From an uncultured Rhodopila sp. (lineage in GTDB: Bacteria; Pseudomonadota; Alphaproteobacteria; Acetobacterales; Acetobacteraceae), in contig CAINOE010000009.1 of assembly GCA_903851415.1 (NCBI GenBank), positions 1 to 51,413 of the forward strand: a stretch of 51,413 nucleotides of DNA. The letters are read 5' to 3'. Shown here in pieces: positions 8,181-17,381 of this stretch (its first letter is position 1; each line of letters opens with the position of its first letter). The translations under genes and the position numbers were made by a program. The notes beneath the pieces are model-generated. The model was not told the DNA's origin. It saw only the letters and a program-made list of their open reading frames with translations, and made no database searches.

Positions 8181-11100
8181 CTAAATTCGCCCGGATGCTA
8201 CCGCGGAAAACGCCACGTCGGCGGCAACATCCATGCTGCGGTAAAACGGCTTTCGGTCGTCGCCTCCCGCTTCGGCCAACCTTTTATTGAGCCTTTCATG
8301 GATCGGAGCACGCAATTGCTCCCGCCGCTGCGCGTGAATATAGTCCGGCGACTCCAACTTCGCGCGAACCTCCGTCTTCAAAACGTTGGCGGTTTCGCCG
8401 CTAATGAGGTCGAATGCGTCGCGGAAGACCTTCCCGAGAATGTAGGAGCGCGGACGGCCGTCCGCACGGACAGTTCGCAGGATGCACTCCGGCTGCCCGC
8501 TTTCCGCGTTGGATTCTTCCTGGACCATACCCATGGCGTCGGCTAGCAGCAGGTACGGCCTGGCTTCCACGATGATTTCCTCGAGTGTCGGAGCGTAAAG
8601 CGGAGGCAATCCAAGGGCTACATCATCGGTGTGAAGTTCCAGGAGGGCGCGCGCGCGGTCCGGCCCCGAAGTTCGTTGCTGATATCTTTCGCGCAGATAT
8701 TTCGCCAGTTTGGCCATGCGAACCGGAAACAGATTGGCGATACTGACGATTGTAATCTCGTTACGGCGTTCCGAGGTCGGTATGATCGCGACGTGCTCGG
8801 TGCTGGCCTGCTTGAACGCCTGTTGCAGTGCGTTGCGGAAATCCAAACGGTCCGCGGCTTCGGGCAGGAAAACCGCAAGCGATGTGCTTGGGCGTCCACC
8901 ACTGATTCCCGGTCCGGAACGCGCCTCCTCCTCCCCGTCGAACTCCAGGAACCTGCCGGCAGCCTTGACCAGGCTCGCGATATACTGGTTGAGGCGTTCA
9001 CGGTCCGCGCCGTAGTCGTCGAAAAGCTTGTCGATGATGGGAACGCCCAAAACGCGCTTGCGCCGCTCGACTTCGGAGTCGTGGGCCTCCCGAGCCGCCA
9101 CTTCGGAGTGTTCTTCTATTGTATCGCGCAGTACTTCCGAGGTGATCCGTTCTCTGAACAGGTGGAACGTGCGCACATTGTCGCCACCCCCCATACGTTG
9201 CAGCAACTTCATGCGAGCGGCAGTGGTTTGCGCCCTTTGCCGTTCTTCGATGGTTTCCAGCGACCGTGCGACGCTTCGTACCGCCGCAGGGCTGTAATAT
9301 CTGACGACGCTACCCTTCAAATCGCTTTCGGCATCATCCTTGATCCTCTCGCCGAGAAACCGCTCGACGTCTTCCTGAGCCGACCTGAGTAACGAGGCGC
9401 AGGTATCGATATCGCTTTGCAGTTCCTCGAAATTTGTTGCCAAAGCCGCTAAATACTGCTGCACGAACTCGGCCGCCTGTATGCGCGTGCGGATTTGATA
9501 GAGACCTTGCACGGCGAGCATATATTGACTTAGGTTTTTCTCGTGTTGCTTAAATAGTCGGTTGAAGGGGCCCTGGCGGGCTGCCTCGGCTTCGAGACGC
9601 TGGAGGCCGGCGTTCGCGTTATCCAATGCGGTTTGAAGGCCCGCTGTCAGGCCGCCGATCTTTTCACTCCTGACCTTGAACCGCCGTCCCAGGGCAACAA
9701 CGATGTCCCGGATCTGGACCATGGACCGGCCACCTTCGGTCCACTCCCGGAATAGCTCCCGCTCGACCGTTTGCCTCACATGAAAAGCGAGTTCGGTCCT
9801 GGATTGCAGGCGGGCGCGGAAGAAAGCGGGAACCCCCACATTGCGGAAGTCCGCCTCAAATTTCTTGACAAAGAGGCGCGTTGCCTCGCTGAGCCAGGCT
9901 CGGTAGTCCGTCGCGCGAATGGCCGCCAGGGCATGGGCGCCGAACTCCCGCCAATCATCGGCAAAGTTGCGCCAGCGCTTCTGCGGGTCGTCGTTTGGCA
10001 ACGTCGGCAGTTCTTGAAAGAGGTGCTCGTCCGTCAAGCACCATCTCGCCTCGCATGCGGGCTGTTGAACATAGCTCGCTGCATCGAATGGCAGCACTTC
10101 GTCCACGAAGCCATGTTCGTCGGTCCAGTGATTTGCCGCCAACTGACGCAGGCATTGACGGGCGAATATATAGCTGAGGTACTCTGTTATCTCTTCCTCG
10201 GGAATCGCGATCCGTTTGATCCCGAAGCTCAGGAATCGCTTGGATCGCTCCGGGTTACCCGTCGGGCTTTCCGGCAGACCATCCCCGTTCTCGGCGTTTT
10301 CCATGCGCAGAAGGTCATCCCAGGCCGTCGTTCGGCTTACGACGATTTTCTGGAACAGGAAGTCCGCCAGAATCTGCGGAACCGAGTGCTCAACCGTTAC
10401 CCTTATGCCATTTGTATTTTCGTTTGTCATAAGGTAGCAGCCGTTGAAGGTCGTTTTGCCGTTCAGCCGGCCCTTTTGACCGCGCAGGTCCCACGGCAGA
10501 TATGCACCGACCGAAAGGCCATTGAGCTCAGTGAGGGCGGCGAAGCCGTTTGAATGATAGTTCTGCTGTTCCCATTTCGGATTTGGGTTATGTTCGGGAA
10601 GCAAGGCATAGATAACGATGCGATGCGTGGAGGCGTCGGGATAGGCGTCGCGGATTTGCGACACGACGTCTACAACAGTTCCGCCGCCGGTCCCTCCGGC
10701 AAGTCCGCACAGGACATGAAAGGTGATGTCGCGGCTCGCGCCTTCCGGTATCGTTCCGGCAATCACGTTGAGGAGTTGGCTGCGGAACTCCGTCACGCGG
10801 CATGCCAGCAGGAATCGGCCCAGCCGGCGTTTTTGGCCCCCGAGCATGTCGCCGATCACGCTGTTCAAGACGTCTCGCCAAAGCGACCGGTCGCCGATCC
10901 ATTGTGCGATGCCCGGATACGCTGAAATATTATCCAGCCTGCCCTGGAGGTTTTCTCCCTTGATAAGCAGCTGGCTCGCAATCGGCAGCTGCACTGAGCG
11001 ACCATAGACTTTCCAGCCTTGATGGTTGGCGTCCATCAAGGCCCCGTCGCTGTCGACGTACAAATAGCCGATATTTATTCCGGGGGCTTCGTTGGCCCGG

Positions 11101-11186
11101 AATTCCTGGCAGATGAGACGGCGGAAGCAACGGATCACGTTGCCGCCCGTGCCACCCAGGCCGATCAACACATGGTTCATACTCAT
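8181..11186 (-). CDS. Tubulin/FtsZ-superfamily GTPase, long tubulin-like family
   Basis: 1001 aa, more than twice the length of FtsZ. The N-terminal GTPase domain has an early glycine loop GLGGTGGNVIR (9-19) and the tubulin signature AGGTGGGT (163-170). These mark the Tubulin_2-like family of very large bacterial FtsZ relatives, not cell-division FtsZ. The middle (about 450-680) is helical and charged and may be coiled coil; the C-terminal third shows no domain I recognise. No signal peptide or membrane segment is visible. ATG 11186 or ATG 11180 may start it. It follows the PBP-OmpA gene by 48 bp on the same strand. A GTP-driven polymer working with that membrane protein is an inference. Confidence 0.82.
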   Translation of the reverse strand: MSMNHVLIGLGGTGGNVIRCFRRLICQEFRANEAPGINIGYLYVDSDGALMDANHQGWKVYGRSVQLPIASQLLIKGENLQGRLDNISAYPGIAQWIGDRSLWRDVLNSVIGDMLGGQKRRLGRFLLACRVTEFRSQLLNVIAGTIPEGASRDITFHVLCGLAGGTGGGTVVDVVSQIRDAYPDASTHRIVIYALLPEHNPNPKWEQQNYHSNGFAALTELNGLSVGAYLPWDLRGQKGRLNGKTTFNGCYLMTNENTNGIRVTVEHSVPQILADFLFQKIVVSRTTAWDDLLRMENAENGDGLPESPTGNPERSKRFLSFGIKRIAIPEEEITEYLSYIFARQCLRQLAANHWTDEHGFVDEVLPFDAASYVQQPACEARWCLTDEHLFQELPTLPNDDPQKRWRNFADDWREFGAHALAAIRATDYRAWLSEATRLFVKKFEADFRNVGVPAFFRARLQSRTELAFHVRQTVERELFREWTEGGRSMVQIRDIVVALGRRFKVRSEKIGGLTAGLQTALDNANAGLQRLEAEAARQGPFNRLFKQHEKNLSQYMLAVQGLYQIRTRIQAAEFVQQYLAALATNFEELQSDIDTCASLLRSAQEDVERFLGERIKDDAESDLKGSVVRYYSPAAVRSVARSLETIEERQRAQTTAARMKLLQRMGGGDNVRTFHLFRERITSEVLRDTIEEHSEVAAREAHDSEVERRKRVLGVPIIDKLFDDYGADRERLNQYIASLVKAAGRFLEFDGEEEARSGPGISGGRPSTSLAVFLPEAADRLDFRNALQQAFKQASTEHVAIIPTSERRNEITIVSIANLFPVRMAKLAKYLRERYQQRTSGPDRARALLELHTDDVALGLPPLYAPTLEEIIVEARPYLLLADAMGMVQEESNAESGQPECILRTVRADGRPRSYILGKVFRDAFDLISGETANVLKTEVRAKLESPDYIHAQRREQLRAPIHERLNKRLAEAGGDDRKPFYRSMDVAADVAFSAVASGRI

Positions 11187-11234
11187 CTATCCAAACAGCG
11201 AAACGGGAGCGATTGCAGGCGGTTCACGCGCGGG

Positions 11235-12941
11235 CTACAGGTGGGTCGGGATCCAAAGTTCGACCCGACGGTTCTTTTGTCGTCCTTCGTCCGTGTCATT
11301 CGACGCAACCGGAACGTCATCGCAAAATCCCTTGACGTCTGTGGCAAACAGCCCGAGCTTTGTCAGCTCACGCTCCACGACGGCCGCTCTTCGTTGCGAT
11401 AACTCGCAATTCATCGCGTGTGAGCCGCTTGAGTCCGCGTGTCCAATCAGTACAAGGCTTCTGGGCGGAAGGCCCCGCTGGCGGAACATCTGCTCGATCG
11501 CGGTAAGGTCCGCATAGGCTTTTGAATCCAGAGAGTCGATGCCAGTACGGAATAGGATTGTCGTGGAGAGCGGCTCGTGAGGTCCAAGAAGCGTAAAGAG
11601 TTTCGGATAACGTGGATCAAGAGGCGGAATGTCTTCATGCTGAGGTGGCGTAACCTCATCAGAGATGAATCCGATTTCCTGGACTATGTGCTTGCCGGCG
11701 GTCGAGGCGACGAATTGGAGAAATCTCGATACTTCAATATTCCGGCTGAATTTCGGGGTGTACATGAAAAGGCGCCGTGACAGAGGGTATATCTCCGTCC
11801 TGATCGTATAGAGCGTTGGCTGATAGGCCCTGTTGACCGCCTGGATCGCCAGAAGCCGGTTCCCGGCAACGTAAGGAAGACCGTCGAAACCGATGCCGCA
11901 GGGATCGGTGGCAACCCGGTCCGAAAGAAGCTGACTATCTTCAAATCGGGTGGCCGAAGGCGAGAGAACGCGGGACTTTTGGCCGCCGCGCAGAACAAAG
12001 AGATTGAAGAGTTCCCACGTACCCGAGTTTTCATCGCGGGCATAGATTCCGACGTCCTGGCAGGACTCGGGCCCCCCGACGTCCTTCCACTTTGCTTCTC
12101 CGGCGAACAGACGAGCGAGCTGCTCAATTGTCAAAGTTCCAACCGGATTGCTCTTGTTCGCGATAATCGCGATGCCGTCCATCCCGATGACGTATTCACT
12201 TCCAACGTCTCGTCCAATTCCGGCGGCCTGCAGTTGCTGTTCTTCTTTAGGCGAAATAGGGCGGGAGGAATCGGCGATGTCCGCGCTGCCGTCCGCGAGC
12301 GCTTTGAACCCGGTTGCGGATCCGTGCGCAGTGATCGTCGCCTCGACCGGTTTGCCATCCATATCGGCGCTGATGGCGTATTCCCCGTCCCCCATCTGCC
12401 GGCGCTCGATGTGCGCCGCGCCGCGACTGAGAAGGAACTCCTTCACCAAGGCGGGCGCCAACTCCGCGCCAATCGTGTTCGAGCCGGCCAAACGCAGGAT
12501 TCTCTCACGAGACGGCGGCGGAGGGACTGTTTCCGAAGGTTTGGCCTGGATTTGCTGGACGACCGCGGGAATCGTCGGCGGCTGGCTGACGTCCCTTTTG
12601 CCACCGTCACTTGGTGCAGCACCAATTGGACGGTCTGAAGCTATTTTCGGCTTGTTATCAACGGGGAGTTGTGCCGGCCTCAGCACGAACCAACCGCCGA
12701 GCGCAGCCGCGCAGGCGAGAAACGCCGCGCCGCCGAGTACCAGTGGAAGCGGCCATTTCCGGCGATCACCGCCGTCGCCCACGCCTTCCTGCAATGGTTT
12801 GCCGCAAGCCGGATTGCGGCATGCGAACGCGCCACCATCCTCAATACGTTGCCTTTCACGATTGTTCGCCAACTCGCATGCGCCGAAGTTCTCACATAGC
12901 CCCTCACGCACAGTCCCAAGCTCCCCCGTATCGAATTTCAA
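11235..12941 (-). CDS. Cys-rich/TM/PstS-like/OmpA-domain protein
   Basis: 568 aa in four parts. Residues 1-60 hold Cys16, Cys22, Cys41 and Cys46 (C-x5-C-x18-C-x4-C), a possible zinc knuckle on the cytoplasmic side. Residues 63-87 form one membrane segment after a basic DRRK. A Pro-rich linker follows. Residues about 147-410 are a PstS-type periplasmic binding domain (LAGSNTIG, then AHGSATGFKALADGSADIADSSRPI). Residues about 455-566 are an OmpA peptidoglycan-binding domain (LIGHADSSGS, LSQRRAAVV, GRQKNRRVEL). The topology suggests an N-in protein reaching the cell wall. It is first gene of the island pair. No transporter genes accompany it, so phosphate uptake is unlikely. Confidence 0.85.
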   Translation of the reverse strand: MKFDTGELGTVREGLCENFGACELANNRERQRIEDGGAFACRNPACGKPLQEGVGDGGDRRKWPLPLVLGGAAFLACAAALGGWFVLRPAQLPVDNKPKIASDRPIGAAPSDGGKRDVSQPPTIPAVVQQIQAKPSETVPPPPSRERILRLAGSNTIGAELAPALVKEFLLSRGAAHIERRQMGDGEYAISADMDGKPVEATITAHGSATGFKALADGSADIADSSRPISPKEEQQLQAAGIGRDVGSEYVIGMDGIAIIANKSNPVGTLTIEQLARLFAGEAKWKDVGGPESCQDVGIYARDENSGTWELFNLFVLRGGQKSRVLSPSATRFEDSQLLSDRVATDPCGIGFDGLPYVAGNRLLAIQAVNRAYQPTLYTIRTEIYPLSRRLFMYTPKFSRNIEVSRFLQFVASTAGKHIVQEIGFISDEVTPPQHEDIPPLDPRYPKLFTLLGPHEPLSTTILFRTGIDSLDSKAYADLTAIEQMFRQRGLPPRSLVLIGHADSSGSHAMNCELSQRRAAVVERELTKLGLFATDVKGFCDDVPVASNDTDEGRQKNRRVELWIPTHL

Positions 12942-13237
12942 GCGCCGCGCCGGACGATCGTTCGGTAGTCATGAGGCATCGTAAGGTTATAAGTATGCTT
13001 CTGAATGTGACAGTACGCTGACAAATCTATGATGGTCACTCCCGCAAAGGACACGGATTGGCAAATCCCCTCACCCTACAACCGTTACGTTTTCCGGAGG
13101 CAACGCAAACACTCCAAAATTGTTGCTATGCCGCTCCTCTCAACCTGAATGGACAGCAATGTTACAACGCGCCACAAACGCCGCGCGCGCGGCGCCGCGT
13201 CATCCGCTAATCCCGGGGGGATGTGGTTATCCGTTTC
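12942..13237. other. Gap between island genes and hemB, likely island promoter and terminus
   Basis: 296 bp without a gene. The part at 12960-13130 is clearly AT-richer than the genome around it and is the likely promoter region of the island genes. Reading the minus strand from 13012, the sequence TGTCACATTCAGAAG resembles the terminal repeat of Tn402/Tn5053-type transposons. The 13 bp immediately beyond hemB show no strong hairpin. Confidence 0.45.
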
Positions 13238-14212
13238 TCAGAAACCGCTGCGCGCGACATCCATTGCGAAATACGTCAGGATCAGATCCGCCCCCGCCCG
13301 CTTGATCGCGCCCAGGCTTTCCAGCACCACCCGGTCCTCGTCGATCGCTCCCGCGGCGGCGGCGAACTTGATCATCGCGTACTCGCCGCTGACCTGATAC
13401 GCCGCCAGAGGCAGCAGGCTGCGATGCTTGATCTGCGACAGCACGTCCAGGTACGGCATCGCCGGCTTCACCATCAGGATGTCGGCGCCCTCGGCCTCAT
13501 CCTCCTCGGATTCGCGCAGCGCCTCGCGGCTGTTCATCGGATTCATCTGATAGGTCTTGCGATCACCCTCCAGGTCGCAGCCGGCCGCGGCACGGAACGG
13601 ACCGTAGAACGCCGAGGCGAACTTCGACGAGTAGGCCATGACCGGCAGGTTGATGAAGCCGCTGGCGTCCAGCGCCTTGCGGATCGCCCAGACCTGGCCG
13701 TCCATCATCGACGACGGCGCGATCATGTCCGCCCCCGCCTCGGCCGCGATCACCGACTGCACGCCGAGATTCTCGATCGTGTGGTCGTTCTGCACCTCGC
13801 CGCCGTGCAGCACGCCGCAATGCCCATGGCTGGTATACTCGCAGAAGCAGGTGTCGGAGATCACCATCATCTCCGGCACCGCGTCCTTCGCCCGCTTGAT
13901 CATGCGCGCCAGCAGCCCGTCGCGCTTCATCGCGTCGCTGCCGGTGGCGTCCTTGTTGTGGCTGACGCCGAAGGTCATCACCGCCCGGATGCCGGCCGCC
14001 GCGAATTCCTTGATCGCGCCGTCCAGCCGGCGCTCCGGGATGCGGAAGATGCCGGGCATCGAATTGACCGGCGCGTAGTCGTCCAGCCCTTCCTCGACGA
14101 AGATCGGATAGATCAGGTCGTTCATGGACAGCGTGTGTTCCTGCAGCAGGTCGCGCATCACCTGATTCGACCGCAGGCGGCGCATGCGCACATTCGGGAA
14201 GTTCTGGACCAT
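13238..14212 (-). CDS. hemB: Porphobilinogen synthase (5-aminolevulinate dehydratase)
   Basis: 324 aa from ATG 14212 ([12 protein letters not shown]), the usual length; a 16-residue longer frame exists but is not needed. It condenses two 5-aminolevulinates to porphobilinogen in tetrapyrrole synthesis. The zinc-type site C-x-C-x7-C is present (Cys122, Cys124, Cys132), as are the Schiff-base lysines Lys197 (YSSKF) and Lys249 (MVKP). It starts 13 bp after the FAD oxidoreductase stop, so the two are probably cotranscribed. Its last 265 bp are duplicated at 7843-8107, and the gene appears rebuilt with an island-borne 3' end. Confidence 0.96.
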   Translation of the reverse strand: MVQNFPNVRMRRLRSNQVMRDLLQEHTLSMNDLIYPIFVEEGLDDYAPVNSMPGIFRIPERRLDGAIKEFAAAGIRAVMTFGVSHNKDATGSDAMKRDGLLARMIKRAKDAVPEMMVISDTCFCEYTSHGHCGVLHGGEVQNDHTIENLGVQSVIAAEAGADMIAPSSMMDGQVWAIRKALDASGFINLPVMAYSSKFASAFYGPFRAAAGCDLEGDRKTYQMNPMNSREALRESEEDEAEGADILMVKPAMPYLDVLSQIKHRSLLPLAAYQVSGEYAMIKFAAAAGAIDEDRVVLESLGAIKRAGADLILTYFAMDVARSGF

Positions 14213-14225
14213 CGCGATTGTTTTC

Positions 14226-15557
14226 CTAAGCGAGTGGCGAGGGTGATGGCTTGGACCCATCCAAAAAGCGACTGTAGCGGAAAGGTGAAGGATCGACTAC
14301 CGGCGTTTCGCCGGTCACCAGTTCGGCCATCAGCCGGCCCGCCGCCGGCGCGATCCCGAAGCCGTGACCGGAAAAGCCGGTGGCGATGAAAAACCCGCGG
14401 AACCCATCCACATCCGAAATGATCGGCACCGCGTCGGGCGTCACGTCGATCATGCCGCCCCAGCTTCGCGCGATCTTCATTGTGTGGAACACCGGAAACG
14501 CCTGCGTGACCGCCGCCCGCGCCTGCTCCAGCATCGGCTGGTGCGGCGCCGGATCGAGCATGCGCACCGCCTCGAACGGCGAGGCGCCGTCAAGCGCCCA
14601 GCGCCGCGGCTGCGCCAGCTCGGTCAGGAACCGCCGACCCAACCGGAGCTTCAGCTCCTTGCCGCGCATGCGCCGCGCCGGCAGGAAATCGCGCATGAAG
14701 CGGAGCGTGTCGGGCACGATATCGACGACGTTGCTGCTCCAGCTCGCCACGCTGTAGCCGCCGTCCAGGTGCTTGCGCATGCCGAAGCCGTAGCCGCCCG
14801 CCGAGGCCTCCGGGCCGCCATCCAGCGGTTCGGTCCGCATCACGGACGACAGCACCTTCAACTGCGGCAGGCGCAGGCGCAGCGGGCGGCAGAACAGCCG
14901 CGACCAGACGCCGCCCGCCAGGACGACCCGGTCGCAGGCGATGGCGCCGCGTTCGGTGACAACGCCGCAAATCGCGCCGGCCCTCGTCTCGACCCCGCGC
15001 ACGGCGCAGTTGGTCAGGATCGCGGCCCCCAGCCCGCGGGCGGCTTCGGCGATGGCCGGGGCGGCAAGCGCCGGCTCCGCCCGTCCGTCGCTCGCGGTCC
15101 ACAGGGCGCCGAGCCACGCGCCCGACAGGCCGGGCAGCATGCGGGCGGTTTCATCGCGGGTCAGCATCCGGGTGTCGAGCTGGTTCGGCTTGCCCGCAAG
15201 CTCCAGCCAGGATTGCCGTTTGTGGATATCCTCCTCGGTGCGGCACAGATAGGCGATGCCGCTGCGGCGGAAGCCGGTTTCGGCGCCGGCAAAGCTGTTC
15301 ATGTCAGGCCACAGCCGCAGCGCCTCGATCGCCAGCGGCAATTCCCGCGGATCGCGGCCCATCTTGCGGCACCAGCCCCAGTTGCGGCTGGACTGCTCGC
15401 CGGCGATCTCGCCCTTTTCGCACAGCACGACGGGCACGCCTTTGCGGGCGAGGAAGAACGCGGTGCAGGCGCCGATGATGCCGCCGCCGATGACGACGAC
15501 ACCGGTTTTCGCCGGCACGGTTGGATCGCCTTGCACGCGATCGAGCGGAGGAGGCAT
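14226..15557 (-). CDS. FAD-dependent oxidoreductase, DadA/glycine-oxidase type
   Basis: 443 aa from ATG 15557, which has AGGGAT 9 bp upstream; a 33-residue longer frame is possible but lacks such a site. The FAD-binding Rossmann motif is [21 protein letters not shown] near the N-terminus, with [18 protein letters not shown] in the middle and [25 protein letters not shown] near the C-terminus. This is the DAO fold of D-amino-acid dehydrogenases and sarcosine/glycine oxidases. The substrate cannot be told from sequence. It lies 13 bp before hemB and diverges from the kinase-like gene at 15771. Confidence 0.85.
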   Translation of the reverse strand: MPPPLDRVQGDPTVPAKTGVVVIGGGIIGACTAFFLARKGVPVVLCEKGEIAGEQSSRNWGWCRKMGRDPRELPLAIEALRLWPDMNSFAGAETGFRRSGIAYLCRTEEDIHKRQSWLELAGKPNQLDTRMLTRDETARMLPGLSGAWLGALWTASDGRAEPALAAPAIAEAARGLGAAILTNCAVRGVETRAGAICGVVTERGAIACDRVVLAGGVWSRLFCRPLRLRLPQLKVLSSVMRTEPLDGGPEASAGGYGFGMRKHLDGGYSVASWSSNVVDIVPDTLRFMRDFLPARRMRGKELKLRLGRRFLTELAQPRRWALDGASPFEAVRMLDPAPHQPMLEQARAAVTQAFPVFHTMKIARSWGGMIDVTPDAVPIISDVDGFRGFFIATGFSGHGFGIAPAAGRLMAELVTGETPVVDPSPFRYSRFLDGSKPSPSPLA

Positions 15558-15770
15558 GGCCGATATCCCTGCGGGTTGTGAAGATTGCGCCGGTAGGCCG
15601 CTGATCGCAATCACCGGGATCGCGCCTGCGCTCCTGCGCACAATCGCGATCCTCACCGTCGCGTGATCCCGTCCGCGGGGGCGCGGCGTGGCGAGCCTGC
15701 CGCGCGGGTGCCAGATACCGGTTCCCGGCCGCCCCTGCAGCGGTTCCGTTCAGCGTCATGGTGCAATCCG

Positions 15771-17018
15771 ATGCTCACCCGTGCGAGCGAAGCCTTGGCT
15801 CCGGAACTCGCAATCGCCGCCGCCGCCGTGGGATCGTGGCTGACGTTCCGGCTGCTCGGCCTGCCCTCATTGGTTGCGCCGATGGGCCTCATCGGGCTGA
15901 TGCTGGCAGCATGGAAGGCCGGCGCGTCGCTGGCTGAGACACGCGCCGGAGCGATGCTGAGCCAATCCCGGCTCGAGCTGGCCTCGGCCCGGTCGCAACT
16001 GGAAGCGGCCGAAGAGCGTGCGCGGAGCAGCCGGGAGCTGGCGGCCATCGGCCGGCTGACCGTTGGCATGGCGCACGATTTCAACAACCAGCTGACCGTG
16101 ATCAGCAGCAATGTCGAACTGCTGAAACGCTCGCTCGGCGGTGCGGACGGCCGGGCGCCGCGCCATGCGGAGGCGGCGCTGCAAGGGGTGCAGCGGGCCG
16201 CGGCGCTGTCGGCGCGTGTGCTGTCGCTGTCGCGCGCGCAGCCGCCGGAACCCGAGGCCGTCGAGGTGAACCGGCTGCTGGCGGACGTGGCGATTTTGCT
16301 GCGGCGCTGTCTCGGGCATCGCGTCAGGCTCGATCTGCGGCTGCCGCGGGATGCGTGGTTCGTCCGGGCGGATATCAACCGGATGGAGACCGCCGTGCTG
16401 GCGCTGGCGCTCGAAGCCTGCGATCGGCTGCCCGGCGGCGGCGTGCTGACGGTTGCCGCCGAGACTGTGCGGCTTGACGCCGCCCGTCCGGGGCTGCTGC
16501 CGGGAGATTATGTCCGCATCACGGTGACCGGGCCCGGGGCGGGCGGCACCGCGCCGCCCGGCGGCGACCCGGGGGCCACCCTGCTGCTGCCGCGCTACGT
16601 CCCACCCCGGCCGGCGGTCTCGCCGCCCCGGGACGGCGCGCAGCGGCGCCGGACGATCCTGGTGGTGGAGGACGATGCCGAGGTGCGCGCCGCCTGCGTG
16701 GAGGTGCTGCGGGACCTGGACTACGAGGTGCTGGAAGCGCCGGATGCGATGGAAGGCTTCCGCCTGATCGCCGACGGCGGCGGCATCGATCTGCTGTTCA
16801 CCGATATCGGCCTGCCGGGCGGCGTCAGCGGCCGCGCTCTGGCGGATGCCGTGCGGCAGGTTGATGCCGGGGTGCGGGTGGTGTTCACCACCGGCTGCGC
16901 CGCCGCCGAGCCGCACCGCCCGGGCACCGCGCTGCTGCCCAAGCCGTTCGCTCCGGCCCAGTTGGCCGCCGCGGTGCGCGACGCGCTGGAGCCGCTTCTG
17001 CCCGAGGCGGCCGACTGA
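15771..17018 (+). CDS. Degenerate histidine kinase with intact receiver
   Basis: 415 aa from ATG 15771; an in-frame start at 15663 would add 36 residues lacking features. Two hydrophobic stretches (about 11-50) suggest membrane anchoring. A coiled coil and HisKA domain follow with His102 (VGMAHDFNNQ). The ATPase domain is decayed: the N box reads ALEACDRL without the essential Asn, and the G1, F and G2 boxes are replaced by a Gly/Pro-rich stretch (GPGAGGTAPPGG). The C-terminal receiver keeps VVEDDAEVR, acceptor Asp in LLFTDIGLPGG and LLPKPF. It probably acts as a phosphotransfer protein served by another kinase. It converges with arsC with zero spacing. Confidence 0.82.
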   Translation: MLTRASEALAPELAIAAAAVGSWLTFRLLGLPSLVAPMGLIGLMLAAWKAGASLAETRAGAMLSQSRLELASARSQLEAAEERARSSRELAAIGRLTVGMAHDFNNQLTVISSNVELLKRSLGGADGRAPRHAEAALQGVQRAAALSARVLSLSRAQPPEPEAVEVNRLLADVAILLRRCLGHRVRLDLRLPRDAWFVRADINRMETAVLALALEACDRLPGGGVLTVAAETVRLDAARPGLLPGDYVRITVTGPGAGGTAPPGGDPGATLLLPRYVPPRPAVSPPRDGAQRRRTILVVEDDAEVRAACVEVLRDLDYEVLEAPDAMEGFRLIADGGGIDLLFTDIGLPGGVSGRALADAVRQVDAGVRVVFTTGCAAAEPHRPGTALLPKPFAPAQLAAAVRDALEPLLPEAAD

Positions 17019-17381
17019 TCAGCCGAGCAGCGCCTGCACCTCCCCGGCCGGGCGGCACAGCCTTGCGCCGCGCGGCGAGACGACAATCGGCCGCTCCAGC
17101 AGGATCGGATGGGCCAGGATGGCGTCGATCAGGGCGTCGTCGGATTTCGCCGCGTCGCCCAGGCCGAGTTCGTCGTAGGGCGTGCCCCGGCGGCGGAGGA
17201 TCTGGCGCGGGGTCTTGCCCATGCGGCCGAGCAGGGACACCAGTTCGTCGCGCGTCGGCGGCGTTTTCAGGTACTCGATGACTTTCGGCTGCAGGCCGGC
17301 GTCCCGCAGGATGCCCAGGACCTTGCGGGAGGTGTTGCAGGCCGGGTTGTGGTAGATGATCGTTTCGGCTGTGCTGGGCAT
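17019..17381 (-). CDS. arsC: Arsenate reductase, ArsC (glutaredoxin) family
   Basis: 120 aa, normal for the E. coli plasmid-type ArsC family. The catalytic Cys lies in NPACNTSRKVL, matching the NPACGTSR loop. The arginine motifs RRRGTPYDELGL and RPIVVSPRGARLCRP are present. It reduces arsenate to arsenite with glutathione and glutaredoxin. No arsenite pump or ArsR is nearby, so it may be a stand-alone detoxification or thiol-redox gene. Its stop abuts the stop of the kinase-like gene. It is on the same strand as the curli operon, 89 bp downstream. Confidence 0.92.
   Translation of the reverse strand: MPSTAETIIYHNPACNTSRKVLGILRDAGLQPKVIEYLKTPPTRDELVSLLGRMGKTPRQILRRRGTPYDELGLGDAAKSDDALIDAILAHPILLERPIVVSPRGARLCRPAGEVQALLG

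Larger units (their letters stand above)
8108..13237. mobile_element. Island inserted at the 3' end of hemB
   Basis: The segment lies between two 265-bp direct repeats of the hemB 3' end (7843-8107 and 13238-13502). It contains two same-strand genes and has visibly lower GC and less biased codon use than both flanks. No integrase, transposase or tRNA is inside. An element that brings its own copy of a gene's end and leaves the old end at its far side is the pattern known for phage 21/e14 in icd. The origin by integration is inferred; the duplication itself is seen directly. Confidence 0.75.

Noticed and set aside
11235..12941. PstS phosphate uptake protein
   Set aside because: The binding domain is fused to an OmpA domain behind a membrane helix, and no pst permease or ATPase genes are nearby.
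8151..13022. GTCAGCG (8151-8157) and CGCTGAC (13016-13022) as inverted ends of the island
   Set aside because: Only seven matching bases, with no extension either way; too short to separate from chance.
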